Source: Flavobacteriales bacterium
GTDB lineage: Bacteria; Bacteroidota; Bacteroidia; Flavobacteriales_C; GCA-002722245
Reading direction: 5' to 3'
Length of the DNA: 64,000 nucleotides
NCBI GenBank assembly: GCA_023251095.1
Contig: JAHEZL010000021.1
Span: forward strand, 1-64,000
Position 1 is the first letter of the stretch. Every line of letters begins with the position of its first letter. The notes under the pieces were generated by a model. It saw only the letters and a program-made list of their open reading frames with translations. It was not told where the DNA came from and did no database searches. The position numbers and the translations under genes are program-made. This document shows, piece after piece, positions 55,112 through 63,898 of the stretch.

Positions 55112-57052
55112 TTAGTTTCTGCCTAAAATCGCCGACAGTTGTTTTTTTGCTTCGTTGTACAACATCAATTCCTGAAGATCACTATCGTTGGAATGGGCTT
55201 TGATCTTGATCTGCAGTTCGCTGATGTTTTTTTGAACGGTGGCGAGTTTGAGTCGGTTTACAGCGGTTTCAACAGCAATAGTAAGTAAATCTTCTTCTTT
55301 AATAATCACAATGTTGTGCTGTCCCCAATTGTGTAATTCGTATTTAAATTCCATCAGATTGATGATGGCATTGTTGACTTCCACATCCTGTGAATTCAAA
55401 AAATGTTTTTCATCCGGCACTGTATTGCTGAGCAACTGTTTTTTGTATTCGTTGTAAATGGCTTGATATACGGGGTTCCCAAAGCTAATTGCATCTTCAT
55501 CTAAAGCGCTGGTGATAAATTCTGCAATATGGATATTGATTTCTTCATCGTCTTCTCCCGCTATTTGTATGCTGTGGTGACCGTATTGTAAAAGTATACG
55601 GATGAGTTCATTTTCCTGGTTTTTCAGGAAAAAATCTTCTTTGTTTTCAGGAACAACAACTTCTTCTACCGGAACAGAAAAGAAGGGTTCGTCATTTTGT
55701 TGCGGAGTGGGTGCAAATGCTGTGTCGCCTCTTTTTTTCGCCTGATCTTTAAAATCTTTTGCGCGTATTTTATTAAGCTCGTTAATCAGCGTTTGTTCGC
55801 CAATGTCCATCAAACGGCTGGTTTCCTGAGTGAAAACGGTTCGTTTGATAGGATCAGGGATTTTCGCTACCGATGTCACGATGTCTCTGATCAGTTCTGC
55901 TTTTTTGATTGGATCACCTCCGGCTTCATCCAGCAATACTTTACATTTAAAGTGAATGAAATCTGTTGCGTCATCTAAATATTTTTGTAAAGCTTCGGGT
56001 GAATTTTTTCGCGAGAAGGAATCTGGATCTTCGCCATCGGGAAAGAGAATAACTTTTACATTTAATCCTTCTTCCAAAAACATGTCGATACCGCGAAATG
56101 CTGCACGGATACCGGCTGCGTCGCCATCAAAAAGTACCGTTACATTTTCTGTAAATCTTTTGATGAGTTTTATCTGATCCACTGTTAATGCGGTTCCTGA
56201 TGAAGCCACTGCATTTTCCACTCCGGCCTGATGCAGGGAAATAACATCGGTATAACCTTCCACCAACAAACATCTGTCGTTTTTAATGATGGATTTTTTC
56301 GCCTGAAAAATTCCGTACAGAACTTTGCTTTTATGGTAAATGTCGGTTTCCGGACTGTTAACATATTTGGGAACCGTTTTGTCTTTTTTGAGTGTTCGTC
56401 CGCCAAAACCAATGATACGGCCCGATAAATTATGAATAGGAAACATCACTCTCGCTGCAAATCTGTCGTTGAGGTAATCGCCTTTTTCCAGGATGATTCC
56501 TGATTTCAGCAGCAATTCTTTTTTATATCCTTTTGCTAAAGCGCGTCCGGCTAAAAAATTTCGGTCTTCCGGACTATAACCCAATTCAAATTTTTTGATC
56601 GTGTCGGGCGTAAAGCCTCTTTCTTTAAAGTAGCTCATGCCTATGGCACGGCCTTCTTGTAAGTCGGTGATGTTCTCTTTGTATAAATTTCCTGCAAACT
56701 GGTGAATGAGGTACAAGGCCTCTCTTTCGTTTTCGAGTTGAACCTGTTCCGGACTCTGTTCTTCCTCCTGAATTTCAATGTTGTACTTTTTGGCGAGAAA
56801 TTTTAGCGCCTCAGGATAAGTGAAATGTTCGTGCTCCATCAGGAAGGTCACCACACTGCCTCCCTTGCCCGAACTGAAGCATTTAAAGATCTGTTTGGCC
56901 GGTGAAACATAGAAAGAAGGCGACTTTTCTTCGGTGAAAGGACTGAGGCCCTTAAAATTACTTCCCGACTTTTTTAAGTTCACAAACTCCCCAATCACTT
57001 CTTCAATGCGGGATTCTTCAAATATCTTGTCTATGGTTTCCTTTGGGATCAC
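55112..57052 (-). CDS. dnaG: DNA primase, with a degenerate zinc-binding domain
   Basis: Synthesises RNA primers at the replication fork; 646 residues. The N-terminal zinc domain has the usual fold signature (KSPSFYVSPAKQIFKCFSSG) but three of the four zinc ligands are missing. SPFT (37-40) stands for CPFH, and CFSSG (58-62) for CFGCG, keeping only Cys58. The TOPRIM core is intact: CLLVEGYTDVISLHQAGVEN, then GTALTVDQI, and VLFDGDAAGIRAAFRG with the catalytic acidic residues. A C-terminal helicase-binding region follows. Similar losses are, to my knowledge, seen in other Bacteroidota primases, so this is probably a lineage trait. Confidence 0.95.
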   Translation of the reverse strand: MIPKETIDKIFEESRIEEVIGEFVNLKKSGSNFKGLSPFTEEKSPSFYVSPAKQIFKCFSSGKGGSVVTFLMEHEHFTYPEALKFLAKKYNIEIQEEEQSPEQVQLENEREALYLIHQFAGNLYKENITDLQEGRAIGMSYFKERGFTPDTIKKFELGYSPEDRNFLAGRALAKGYKKELLLKSGIILEKGDYLNDRFAARVMFPIHNLSGRIIGFGGRTLKKDKTVPKYVNSPETDIYHKSKVLYGIFQAKKSIIKNDRCLLVEGYTDVISLHQAGVENAVASSGTALTVDQIKLIKRFTENVTVLFDGDAAGIRAAFRGIDMFLEEGLNVKVILFPDGEDPDSFSRKNSPEALQKYLDDATDFIHFKCKVLLDEAGGDPIKKAELIRDIVTSVAKIPDPIKRTVFTQETSRLMDIGEQTLINELNKIRAKDFKDQAKKRGDTAFAPTPQQNDEPFFSVPVEEVVVPENKEDFFLKNQENELIRILLQYGHHSIQIAGEDDEEINIHIAEFITSALDEDAISFGNPVYQAIYNEYKKQLLSNTVPDEKHFLNSQDVEVNNAIINLMEFKYELHNWGQHNIVIIKEEDLLTIAVETAVNRLKLATVQKNISELQIKIKAHSNDSDLQELMLYNEAKKQLSAILGRN

Positions 57053-57081
57053 CTGCTAAAAATAGAAAGATTCGGCCTGAA

Positions 57082-57113
57082 TTGAAAGGGTTTTGTTTTA
57101 TCTCGTACCTTTG
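57082..57113 (+). promoter_or_regulatory. Promoter of rlmN
   Basis: TTG at 57082-57084, a 21-base spacer and TACCTTTG at 57106-57113 match the Bacteroidota consensus. The start codon is only 5 bases after the box, implying a leaderless or nearly leaderless transcript. Confidence 0.6.
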
Positions 57114-57118
57114 TAGCA

Positions 57119-58159
57119 ATGAGCGCCGAAAAGAAAAATATCAGAAGTCTGTCCATTGACGAACTAAAAGAGGAATTAAACTCTTTTGGGGAGAAGGCTT
57201 TTCGCGCCAAACAGATCTATGAATGGCTGTGGAAAAAGTCGGTTACTTCCATTGATCAAATGACGAGCTTATCCCTTCCCCTAAGAAATCAGCTCAACGA
57301 AAAATTTACCATTCCCGCAGTAAAAATTCATAAATGCCAGATCAGTAAAGACCGAACCATCAAAAATGCTTTTCAGTTGCATGACGGTTATATTGTTGAA
57401 GGTGTTTTAATCCCCACCGATTCCCGCATGACAGCTTGTATTTCATCGCAGGTGGGTTGCAGTTTAACTTGTAAATTTTGTGCTACTGGGCGGATGAAAA
57501 GAGAGCGCAATATTGAGTTTGATGAGATTTACGATCAGGTGGTGCTGATTAAAAATCAGGCCATGGAAAAATACAATACGCCGCTCACCAACATTGTATA
57601 CATGGGCATGGGCGAGCCTTTGCTGAATTATAAAAACACTTTGGCATCGATTGAAAAAATTACTTCTCCCGAAGGTTTGGGGATGTCGCCGCAACGCATC
57701 ACCGTATCTACAGCAGGTGTAGCCAAAATGATTCAGAAACTGGGCGATGATGAAGTGAAGTTTCATTTGGCCTTGTCGCTGCATGCTGCCAACGACGAAA
57801 AGAGAAATAAAATTATGCCGATTAACGAGCAAAATTCTTTGGAATCGTTGATTCATGCGCTCAAACATTTTCACGAAAAAACAGGAACGCGTCCCACTTT
57901 TGAATTCATAGTTTTTAAAGATTTCAATGATAGCGTGGAAGACGCAGCGGATCTGGCCAAATTCGCGAAAAACGTCCCTTGTAAAATAAACATCATCGAA
58001 TACAATCCAATTGAAGATGGTGAATTTCAACAAACCACTCCCGAGCGCTTAACACGTTTTGCTGCCCATTTGGAAAGTAAAAATCTGGTGGTGAATATCC
58101 GCCGAAGCCGTGGTAAAGACATTGATGCTGCTTGCGGCCAGCTGGCAAATAAACATTAG
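57119..58159 (+). CDS. rlmN: Dual-specificity RNA methyltransferase RlmN
   Basis: A radical SAM enzyme that methylates C2 of A2503 in 23S rRNA and A37 of some tRNAs. The 346-residue protein starts MSAEKKNIRSLSIDELKEEL with the RNA-binding N-terminal domain. The radical SAM cluster motif is CKFCATG in SQVGCSLTCKFCATGRM, followed by YMGMGEPLLNYKNTL, RITVSTAGVAKMI and LALSLHAANDEKR. The C-terminal CGQLANKH ends the family signature with the second catalytic cysteine. It is a single gene with its own promoter, facing away from dnaG. Confidence 0.97.
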   Translation: MSAEKKNIRSLSIDELKEELNSFGEKAFRAKQIYEWLWKKSVTSIDQMTSLSLPLRNQLNEKFTIPAVKIHKCQISKDRTIKNAFQLHDGYIVEGVLIPTDSRMTACISSQVGCSLTCKFCATGRMKRERNIEFDEIYDQVVLIKNQAMEKYNTPLTNIVYMGMGEPLLNYKNTLASIEKITSPEGLGMSPQRITVSTAGVAKMIQKLGDDEVKFHLALSLHAANDEKRNKIMPINEQNSLESLIHALKHFHEKTGTRPTFEFIVFKDFNDSVEDAADLAKFAKNVPCKINIIEYNPIEDGEFQQTTPERLTRFAAHLESKNLVVNIRRSRGKDIDAACGQLANKH

Positions 58160-58266
58160 TAGAAACGTTTTGTTTTAAAAATTCTGTATAATCACTATTT
58201 GTGATATGTAAAAATGCAGATATCAAAATTAATTTATTAATTAATAGAGTTATTTGATATTTAATT

Positions 58267-58297
58267 TTGCTCTCCTCTTCTGCTTGCCTTATCTTTA
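58267..58297 (+). promoter_or_regulatory. Putative promoter of the first beta-helix T9SS gene
   Basis: TTG at 58267-58269, a 20-base spacer and TATCTTTA at 58290-58297 match the Bacteroidota consensus in all but the last base. The start codon is 24 bases downstream. Confidence 0.45.
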
Positions 58298-58321
58298 CTT
58301 CACTACTACTAAAAGGCAGCT

Positions 58322-59413
58322 ATGAAAAATTTACTTTTTGCAATATTCCTTCTTTCGGGAGTTTTAGCTAAAGCAACAGCATATACAACAAATGGTGCTA
58401 ATTCATGGACAGGTGCTACTGCTCCTCCTGCGGGATGGCAATCGGGAATGGCCATTACCGTTAGCCATTCCATTACCGACATGACCGCTTACACCGCTCA
58501 ATTGCTTGATGGAACCTCTACAATAACTATTGAAAGCGGAGGCTATTGGAAAGTGGCCGGAATTTTATTCAATGACGGAACCTCTACCATTCGTGTTAAA
58601 AGCGGAGGAGTTTTGTTTATCAATGGTTCTTTTTCAATGGATAGAAGCACTATTATTGTGGATGCCGGCGGTCAATTGCGAATGAATGGCTCTGATGCTT
58701 TTTATACCGGAGGATCATTAACCATGAATGGTACGATGACGGTTTCCGGAAACTTTTCTTCTCAGATTGCAATTGCCGGAACGGGAGTAATTAATTACGG
58801 CGCGGGCAGTCCCGACTGGAGCGGTGGCGGATCATTTGCCGCAGGAACAACAACTTTACCTATCGAATTGATTGGCTTTTCAGCGATTAAAAAAGAGAAT
58901 AACAATGTACTTTTAAATTGGACAACAGCTTCTGAAACCAACAGCGATTATTATTCAATACTGCGTTCTGATAATGCTCAAACTTTCGAAAGTATAGCAA
59001 CTTTGCAAGCTGCCGGAAACAGCACTCATATCATCCATTACAATTATGTGGATCAATCGCCTGTAAATGGAAGAAACTATTATCAATTGCTGGAAACCGA
59101 CAGAGACGGGCGAACCCAAAAGTCGGAAGTAGTAGCGGTAGATATCAGAGAGAGTCTCGATTTTCTTACACAACTTTACCCTAATCCTGTTATTGATCAG
59201 GTTGCATTAATTTTTAATTCTTCAAAGGGAGGAGTGTATAAATTTAATATTTCAAACATTAATGGACTCAGCATTTATTCGGCTCTTATCCCTGCTATGA
59301 TAGGAGAAAATAAGTTTTCTATTTCCATGGAAGAATATGCCGGCGGACTTTATTTCATTACTTTGATCGCCCCTGATTTTACTCAATCATCCCTTCAGAT
59401 CGCAAAAAAATAA
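58322..59413 (+). CDS. Secreted beta-helix-like protein with T9SS-type C-terminus, paralogue 1
   Basis: A 363-residue secreted protein with a signal peptide (MKNLLFAIFLLSGVLAKATA). The N-terminal half (about 20-175) is made of short repeats of alternating glycine and beta strands (GTSTITIESGGYWKV, GTSTIRVKSGGVLFI), as in parallel beta-helices. Next comes a linker domain, LPIELIGFSAIKKENNNVLL then WTTASETNSDYYSILRS, typical of Bacteroidota proteins exported by T9SS. The C-terminus (LYPNPVIDQVALIF...YAGGLYFITLI) is the sorting domain. Ligand or substrate is unknown. A paralogue follows 139 bases later. Confidence 0.8.
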   Translation: MKNLLFAIFLLSGVLAKATAYTTNGANSWTGATAPPAGWQSGMAITVSHSITDMTAYTAQLLDGTSTITIESGGYWKVAGILFNDGTSTIRVKSGGVLFINGSFSMDRSTIIVDAGGQLRMNGSDAFYTGGSLTMNGTMTVSGNFSSQIAIAGTGVINYGAGSPDWSGGGSFAAGTTTLPIELIGFSAIKKENNNVLLNWTTASETNSDYYSILRSDNAQTFESIATLQAAGNSTHIIHYNYVDQSPVNGRNYYQLLETDRDGRTQKSEVVAVDIRESLDFLTQLYPNPVIDQVALIFNSSKGGVYKFNISNINGLSIYSALIPAMIGENKFSISMEEYAGGLYFITLIAPDFTQSSLQIAKK

Positions 59414-59552
59414 AGCGGCGGAGTAAATATTTCACAGATTAAATATCCCATTTTACAGAAATTATTTTTTTTGTATTTAGCAAAATAGGTAGTTTCACGT
59501 ACCTAGATTGAACCAGACCTGATTTTATTAAAAACTTAACTTAAACAGAGTA

Positions 59553-60572
59553 ATGAAAAAACTCCTGCTCTTATCTTTCTTGTCGACGACTTTATTTTGC
59601 CACGCAACAGATTATTGGTCGATAAGCACAACTTTATGGTCGAATACTGACGGAGGTGCAGATTGTTCCTGTTCTCCCGGAAATTTAAATACTGGAGATA
59701 ATGTATATGTAAAGCATTTTATTTCTTCAGCTGTAATGACTCTTTCGGGAACTCCTTCTGTATTAATTTTTAATGGAGGAAGATGGGATCTTACCGGAGG
59801 AAATATGGATATTAATGCAGGATCATGGACGATAAATTCAGGAGGAACTCTTGCGGTAAAAGGAGGAACATTGACTAGCGGTGGTTTTACAACTTTTTTG
59901 GTGAATGGTAAATTAGAACTTGTTGATTTAATTAATAACGGGGCTATTACCGGTTCCGGACTGATCTCTTATACGGGCAGTATAACCAACAATGCTACCA
60001 TAGATCCTCTTAGTACTTTACCCGTTGAATTAATTGATTTCAGTGTTTCAACAAATTCAAATTCGGTGGACGTAAAATGGTCAACGGCTTCTGAAATAAA
60101 TAGTGATTATTATACTGTAATGCGTTCAAAAGATGCCGTGCATTTTGAGTCTGTGGGCACCATACAAGCTTCTGAAAACAGTGCTTCCATGATCATATAT
60201 AATTTCACCGATCATTCTCCTTTACCCGGAATCACGTATTATCAGCTCATAGAAACAGATAAAGACGGAAGCACTCAACAATCGAAAGTAACAGCGCTGG
60301 ATTTTAACGCTACATCCAATCTCATTATCCACAGTTATTCTAATCCGGTTGAAGAAGAAGCTCAATTGTTTTTTCCTTCTTCTGCCGAAGGGATGTTTAA
60401 AATCAATATATCAAACGCCTACGGACTAAGCGTTTATTCAGCTTCCGGTGTTGCGTTGTCGGGAGAAAACAAATTGTTTTTATCCATGCATGAATATTCC
60501 GGCGGACTTTATTTGATTACATTGACTGATGCGGATGAAAGAACTTCAACTGTTCGTATTGTGAAAAAATAG
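59553..60572 (+). CDS. Secreted beta-helix-like protein with T9SS-type C-terminus, paralogue 2
   Basis: A 339-residue protein built like its neighbour: signal peptide (MKKLLLLSFLSTTLFCHA), a shorter beta-helix region (WDLTGGNMDINAGSWTINSG, GTLAVKGGTLTSGG), the module LPVELIDFSVSTNSNSVDVK then WSTASEINSDYYTVMRS, and a sorting domain ending YSGGLYLITLTDAD. Similarity to paralogue 1 is greatest in the last 180 residues, while the passenger regions have diverged. The 139-base gap ahead contains AT-rich sequence and no clear promoter. The two genes probably arose by tandem duplication. Confidence 0.8.
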   Translation: MKKLLLLSFLSTTLFCHATDYWSISTTLWSNTDGGADCSCSPGNLNTGDNVYVKHFISSAVMTLSGTPSVLIFNGGRWDLTGGNMDINAGSWTINSGGTLAVKGGTLTSGGFTTFLVNGKLELVDLINNGAITGSGLISYTGSITNNATIDPLSTLPVELIDFSVSTNSNSVDVKWSTASEINSDYYTVMRSKDAVHFESVGTIQASENSASMIIYNFTDHSPLPGITYYQLIETDKDGSTQQSKVTALDFNATSNLIIHSYSNPVEEEAQLFFPSSAEGMFKINISNAYGLSVYSASGVALSGENKLFLSMHEYSGGLYLITLTDADERTSTVRIVKK

Positions 60573-60622
60573 CACTTTCTATTTGCCTTCTTTGCCATTG
60601 ATTTTTGTACTTTCACGCCACA

Positions 60623-61600
60623 TTGGCGACTATAAAATCCATACAGGCTCCCATCAGTAAAGAGATGGATTTGTTTGAAAAAACTTTCAAGCAATCCATG
60701 AAAAGCTCAACGCCGCTGCTCGACAAAATCACTTATTTCATTGTAAAGCAAAAAGGAAAGCATGTAAGGCCGATGTTTGTGTTTTTAACTGCTAATCTTT
60801 GCGGTGGAATTACAGAGCGTACATACAGGGCTGCCGGACTCATTGAGATGATACACACAGCCACATTGGTGCATGATGATGTGGTGGATGACGCGCACAT
60901 TCGTCGCGGATTTTTTTCGTTGAATGCACTCTGGAAAAATAAAATTGCGGTGTTGGTGGGCGATTATCTGTTGTCAAAAAGTTTACAATTGTCGGCCGAT
61001 AACGATGATTTCGATTTTCTTAAAATACTTTCAGCTACTACCAAAGAAATGAGTGAAGGTGAGTTGTTGCAAATTGAAAAAGCACGCCGACTGGATATCG
61101 ACGAAGCGGTTTATTTTGAAATTATCCGTCAGAAAACAGCAACGCTCATTGCTGCTTGTTGTGCCTGTGGTGCTGCATCTGCCGGTGCCGATAATAATTT
61201 GGTGGGTAAGATGAAATTGTTGGGTGAACAAATAGGAATTGCTTTTCAAATCAAAGATGATTTGTTCGATTATGAAGCGCAAAGCAGTATTTTAGGAAAA
61301 CCGGTAGGCATTGATATCAAAGAAAAAAAGATGACGCTGCCTTTGATTCATGTGTTGAGCAAGGCGAATCGAAGCGAAAAAAAATGGATCATCAATATCA
61401 TGAAAAATCACAATGAGGAGGCACAAAAAGTGAAGGAGCTCATTCAGTATGTGAAAGATAAAGGCGGAATTGAATACGCGAAAGGAAAAATGATGTTGTA
61501 CAGAAAAGCAGCGATAGATATTTTAAATACTTTTCCCGATACCGAATCGCGTGCATCTTTCATTGATTTGATTATTTTTACTACAGAAAGAGATAAATAG
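60623..61600 (+). CDS. Polyprenyl diphosphate synthase (trans-isoprenyl)
   Basis: Adds isopentenyl diphosphate units to an allylic diphosphate to make the side chain of quinones or the lipid carrier. Both aspartate-rich motifs are present: LVHDDVVDDAHIRRG (first) and FQIKDDLFDY (second), with KGKHVRPMFVFL at the N-terminus. I take the start to be TTG at 60623, giving about 325 residues (LATIKSIQAPISKEM), which matches the family start. A TTG at 60605 would add six residues, and no ATG precedes the conserved region. The next gene starts 2 bases after the stop. Confidence 0.93.
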   Translation: MATIKSIQAPISKEMDLFEKTFKQSMKSSTPLLDKITYFIVKQKGKHVRPMFVFLTANLCGGITERTYRAAGLIEMIHTATLVHDDVVDDAHIRRGFFSLNALWKNKIAVLVGDYLLSKSLQLSADNDDFDFLKILSATTKEMSEGELLQIEKARRLDIDEAVYFEIIRQKTATLIAACCACGAASAGADNNLVGKMKLLGEQIGIAFQIKDDLFDYEAQSSILGKPVGIDIKEKKMTLPLIHVLSKANRSEKKWIINIMKNHNEEAQKVKELIQYVKDKGGIEYAKGKMMLYRKAAIDILNTFPDTESRASFIDLIIFTTERDK

Positions 61601-61602
61601 AA

Positions 61603-62406
61603 ATGGGAAAAATCAGCAAACTCATAAAAGGAATCGGCACTTTGATAAAGCAGCCTTATTTGCTGAATTTGGTTTTGGAATCTTCGGAATACCATCAAAA
61701 AATTCTGCAAAAAAATTCTCCCGAAATTTCAAAAGGTTTGCCTCAGATTTCTTTTTGCGACCTCACCGATAAAAAACAAATTACGGTTGCCCCTTTTGCT
61801 TTTTTAGAAGGAGGATCTTTATCTACAGACCTCGGCTTATTAAAAATTTTAGCGGAGAAAAAACCAAATACTACTTATTTTGAAGTGGGCACCTGGCGCG
61901 GTGAAAGTGTTGCTAATGTTGCATCTGTGGCCGATAAATGTTTTACTTTAAATCTTTCTGCTGAAGAAATGAAAGGTTTGGGAATGGCGCAACGCTATAT
62001 TGATTTGCACGGATTTTATTCAAAAAAATTACCCAATGTTACGCATCTCACCGGCAATTCTTTGTTCTTTAATTTTTCTCCTTACCAACATAAAATGGAT
62101 TTGGTTTTTATTGATGGAGATCATCATTATGAAAGTGTTTTGAAAGATAGTGCTACTGCTTTTTCTTTGTTGAAAGATCAAAATTCTATTATTGTTTGGC
62201 ACGATTATACCAACGGACCCGAGACCATTCGCTGGGAAGTTTTTCGCGGAATATGGGAAGCCACTCCTGCCGACAAAAGAAAACATTTGTATAAAGTATC
62301 CAATACGCAATGTGCGGTGTATTACCCTTTTCCTGTGAAATCAAAAACAGCGCAATATCCCGAAACTCCTGAAGTGGATTTTAAAGTGGAAATGACTTTC
62401 AATTAA
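61603..62406 (+). CDS. Class I SAM-dependent methyltransferase, substrate unknown
   Basis: A 267-residue protein with a Rossmann-like methyltransferase core. The SAM-binding motif I is YFEVGTWRGESVANVASVAD at about residue 92, followed by the acidic motif LVFIDGDHHYESVLKDS and the later strand IIVWHDYTNGPETIRWEVFRG. The ending (VSNTQCAVYYPFP) is normal for the family. It begins 2 bases after the polyprenyl synthase gene and is probably co-transcribed, so a role in quinone or lipid methylation is possible but not shown. Confidence 0.85.
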   Translation: MGKISKLIKGIGTLIKQPYLLNLVLESSEYHQKILQKNSPEISKGLPQISFCDLTDKKQITVAPFAFLEGGSLSTDLGLLKILAEKKPNTTYFEVGTWRGESVANVASVADKCFTLNLSAEEMKGLGMAQRYIDLHGFYSKKLPNVTHLTGNSLFFNFSPYQHKMDLVFIDGDHHYESVLKDSATAFSLLKDQNSIIVWHDYTNGPETIRWEVFRGIWEATPADKRKHLYKVSNTQCAVYYPFPVKSKTAQYPETPEVDFKVEMTFN

Positions 62407-62475
62407 TTTTTTTCGAACTGGCGAGGGAAATGAAAAAGAATATCGTCAAATAAAAAAACCTAAAAATATCCTTAT

Positions 62476-63828
62476 ATGAGAAAATCAATTTTACTCTTGT
62501 CTTTAATAACATCGATGGGAATTATCCAGGCGCAGACTAGTCCTGCCATTACTTCCTGGCTGCAAAACACTACGCAAACCGGTTATTATTACACCAGTGG
62601 CAGTAGTACGCCAACGAGTAATAGCATTTTGGTCAATTGTCAGGAGGTGTCCTATTCCTCCACTTATGCGTATGTTAAAACGAAAGGTGTTCCTGCGTAT
62701 ACCACCGGACCCTTTTTAGATGGTAACACATCACAGGCAACCAATCAAAATGCAATTTTTAAATTCCCTTTGAGCCCTCAGCAAAACACCGGAACATTAA
62801 GCACTACCACCGGTGGGAATATTGGTGTGTTTATTAACGGTGTAGCCTTGTTTGATTACAGAGACGGAGTGTCGTGGAGTGCTACCAGTAGTGCGAATAA
62901 AGGCGGACCACTTGGCGGTTCGGGCGATGGTATCTGGAACAGGGATGCCGTGCCTGCAGAAAAATCGGGATTTGACTGCGCGAAAGGCCATCCTGCAATG
63001 GGCAATTATCACCACCATCAAAGTCCTTCGGCCTTTGATTTAGACTTGAATGTTTTGTCTACTATTTGTTCTACTTATGATGCCGATGGATTGTATGTGA
63101 TCGACAGTACAAAGCATTCTCCTTTATTAGGATTTGCTTACGACGGTTTTCCGATTTATGGTGCCTACGCTTACAAAAATGACGATGGTACAGGCGGCAT
63201 AGTTCGCATGAAATCCGGTTATCAGTTAAGAAACATTTCAGTGCGTACACATTATTCAGATGGTTCCAATGTTGCAGATGGTCCGGCAGTAAGCTCTACT
63301 TATCCTTTAGGTACTTATCGTGAAGATTATGAATTTGTAACGTATGCCAATATGGATGATTATTTAGATGCACACAACGGACGTTTTTGCGTGACTCCCG
63401 AATATCCAAACGGTACTTATTGCTATTATGCAACAGTGGATGCCAAGTGGAATTCAGCCTATCCTTATGCTGTAGGACCCTATTTTTACGGTGTGTATGC
63501 CAACAGAAAAGTTTCTTCCATTTCAGAAAGTGTAACCGTTTATACGAATAATACTACTGCTATATCCAAAGAAGACTTCAATCAAATGAATGTTTCAGTT
63601 TTCCCTAATCCGGTTAACGATGTAATTGTGGTTCAGGCCGGTCCTTTCTTGGCCTCCGATGTTAAAGTTCAGTTGTTTGATATGAACGGAAAACTGGTGG
63701 CTACTACAGTGATTAATAAAGGAAGCACGCTGGCATATTTTGATGCTCAGGCGCTTTATGAGGGAACCTATATAGTGACCATTTCCAGTGGTGAAAACCA
63801 AATTTCTAAAACGGTTGTAGTCCAATAA
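62476..63828 (+). CDS. YHYH-domain secreted protein with T9SS type A sorting domain
   Basis: A 450-residue protein with a signal peptide (MRKSILLLSLITSMGIIQAQ). The central YHYH region carries the family name motif in NYHHHQSPSAFDLDLNVLS, with FAYDGFPIYGAYAY and SGYQLRNISVRTHY around it. The function of YHYH proteins is not known; some are annotated with metal-binding roles because of the histidines. The C-terminal 80 residues are a T9SS domain (NVSVFPNPVNDVIVV...ALYEGTYIVTI), so the protein is exported to the surface or medium. Confidence 0.88.
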   Translation: MRKSILLLSLITSMGIIQAQTSPAITSWLQNTTQTGYYYTSGSSTPTSNSILVNCQEVSYSSTYAYVKTKGVPAYTTGPFLDGNTSQATNQNAIFKFPLSPQQNTGTLSTTTGGNIGVFINGVALFDYRDGVSWSATSSANKGGPLGGSGDGIWNRDAVPAEKSGFDCAKGHPAMGNYHHHQSPSAFDLDLNVLSTICSTYDADGLYVIDSTKHSPLLGFAYDGFPIYGAYAYKNDDGTGGIVRMKSGYQLRNISVRTHYSDGSNVADGPAVSSTYPLGTYREDYEFVTYANMDDYLDAHNGRFCVTPEYPNGTYCYYATVDAKWNSAYPYAVGPYFYGVYANRKVSSISESVTVYTNNTTAISKEDFNQMNVSVFPNPVNDVIVVQAGPFLASDVKVQLFDMNGKLVATTVINKGSTLAYFDAQALYEGTYIVTISSGENQISKTVVVQ

Positions 63829-63840
63829 ATTAAAGTATGT

Positions 63841-63898
63841 AAGGCTTTTTGTATGGATCAAAGAAGATAGATTTCTTTGGTCTGTACAAAAATGCTTT
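63841..63898. repeat. Imperfect inverted repeat downstream of the YHYH gene
   Basis: 63841-63865 pairs with 63873-63898 around a 7-base loop. As RNA the mismatches are almost all G-U wobbles, with one bulge. It lies 12 bases after the YHYH stop, but only a short T run follows, so it is either a weak terminator or a diverged palindromic element. The rest of the sequence to base 64000 shows no gene. Confidence 0.6.

Noticed and set aside
57464-58033. 189-codon frame opposite rlmN
   Set aside because: Antisense to conserved radical SAM motifs.
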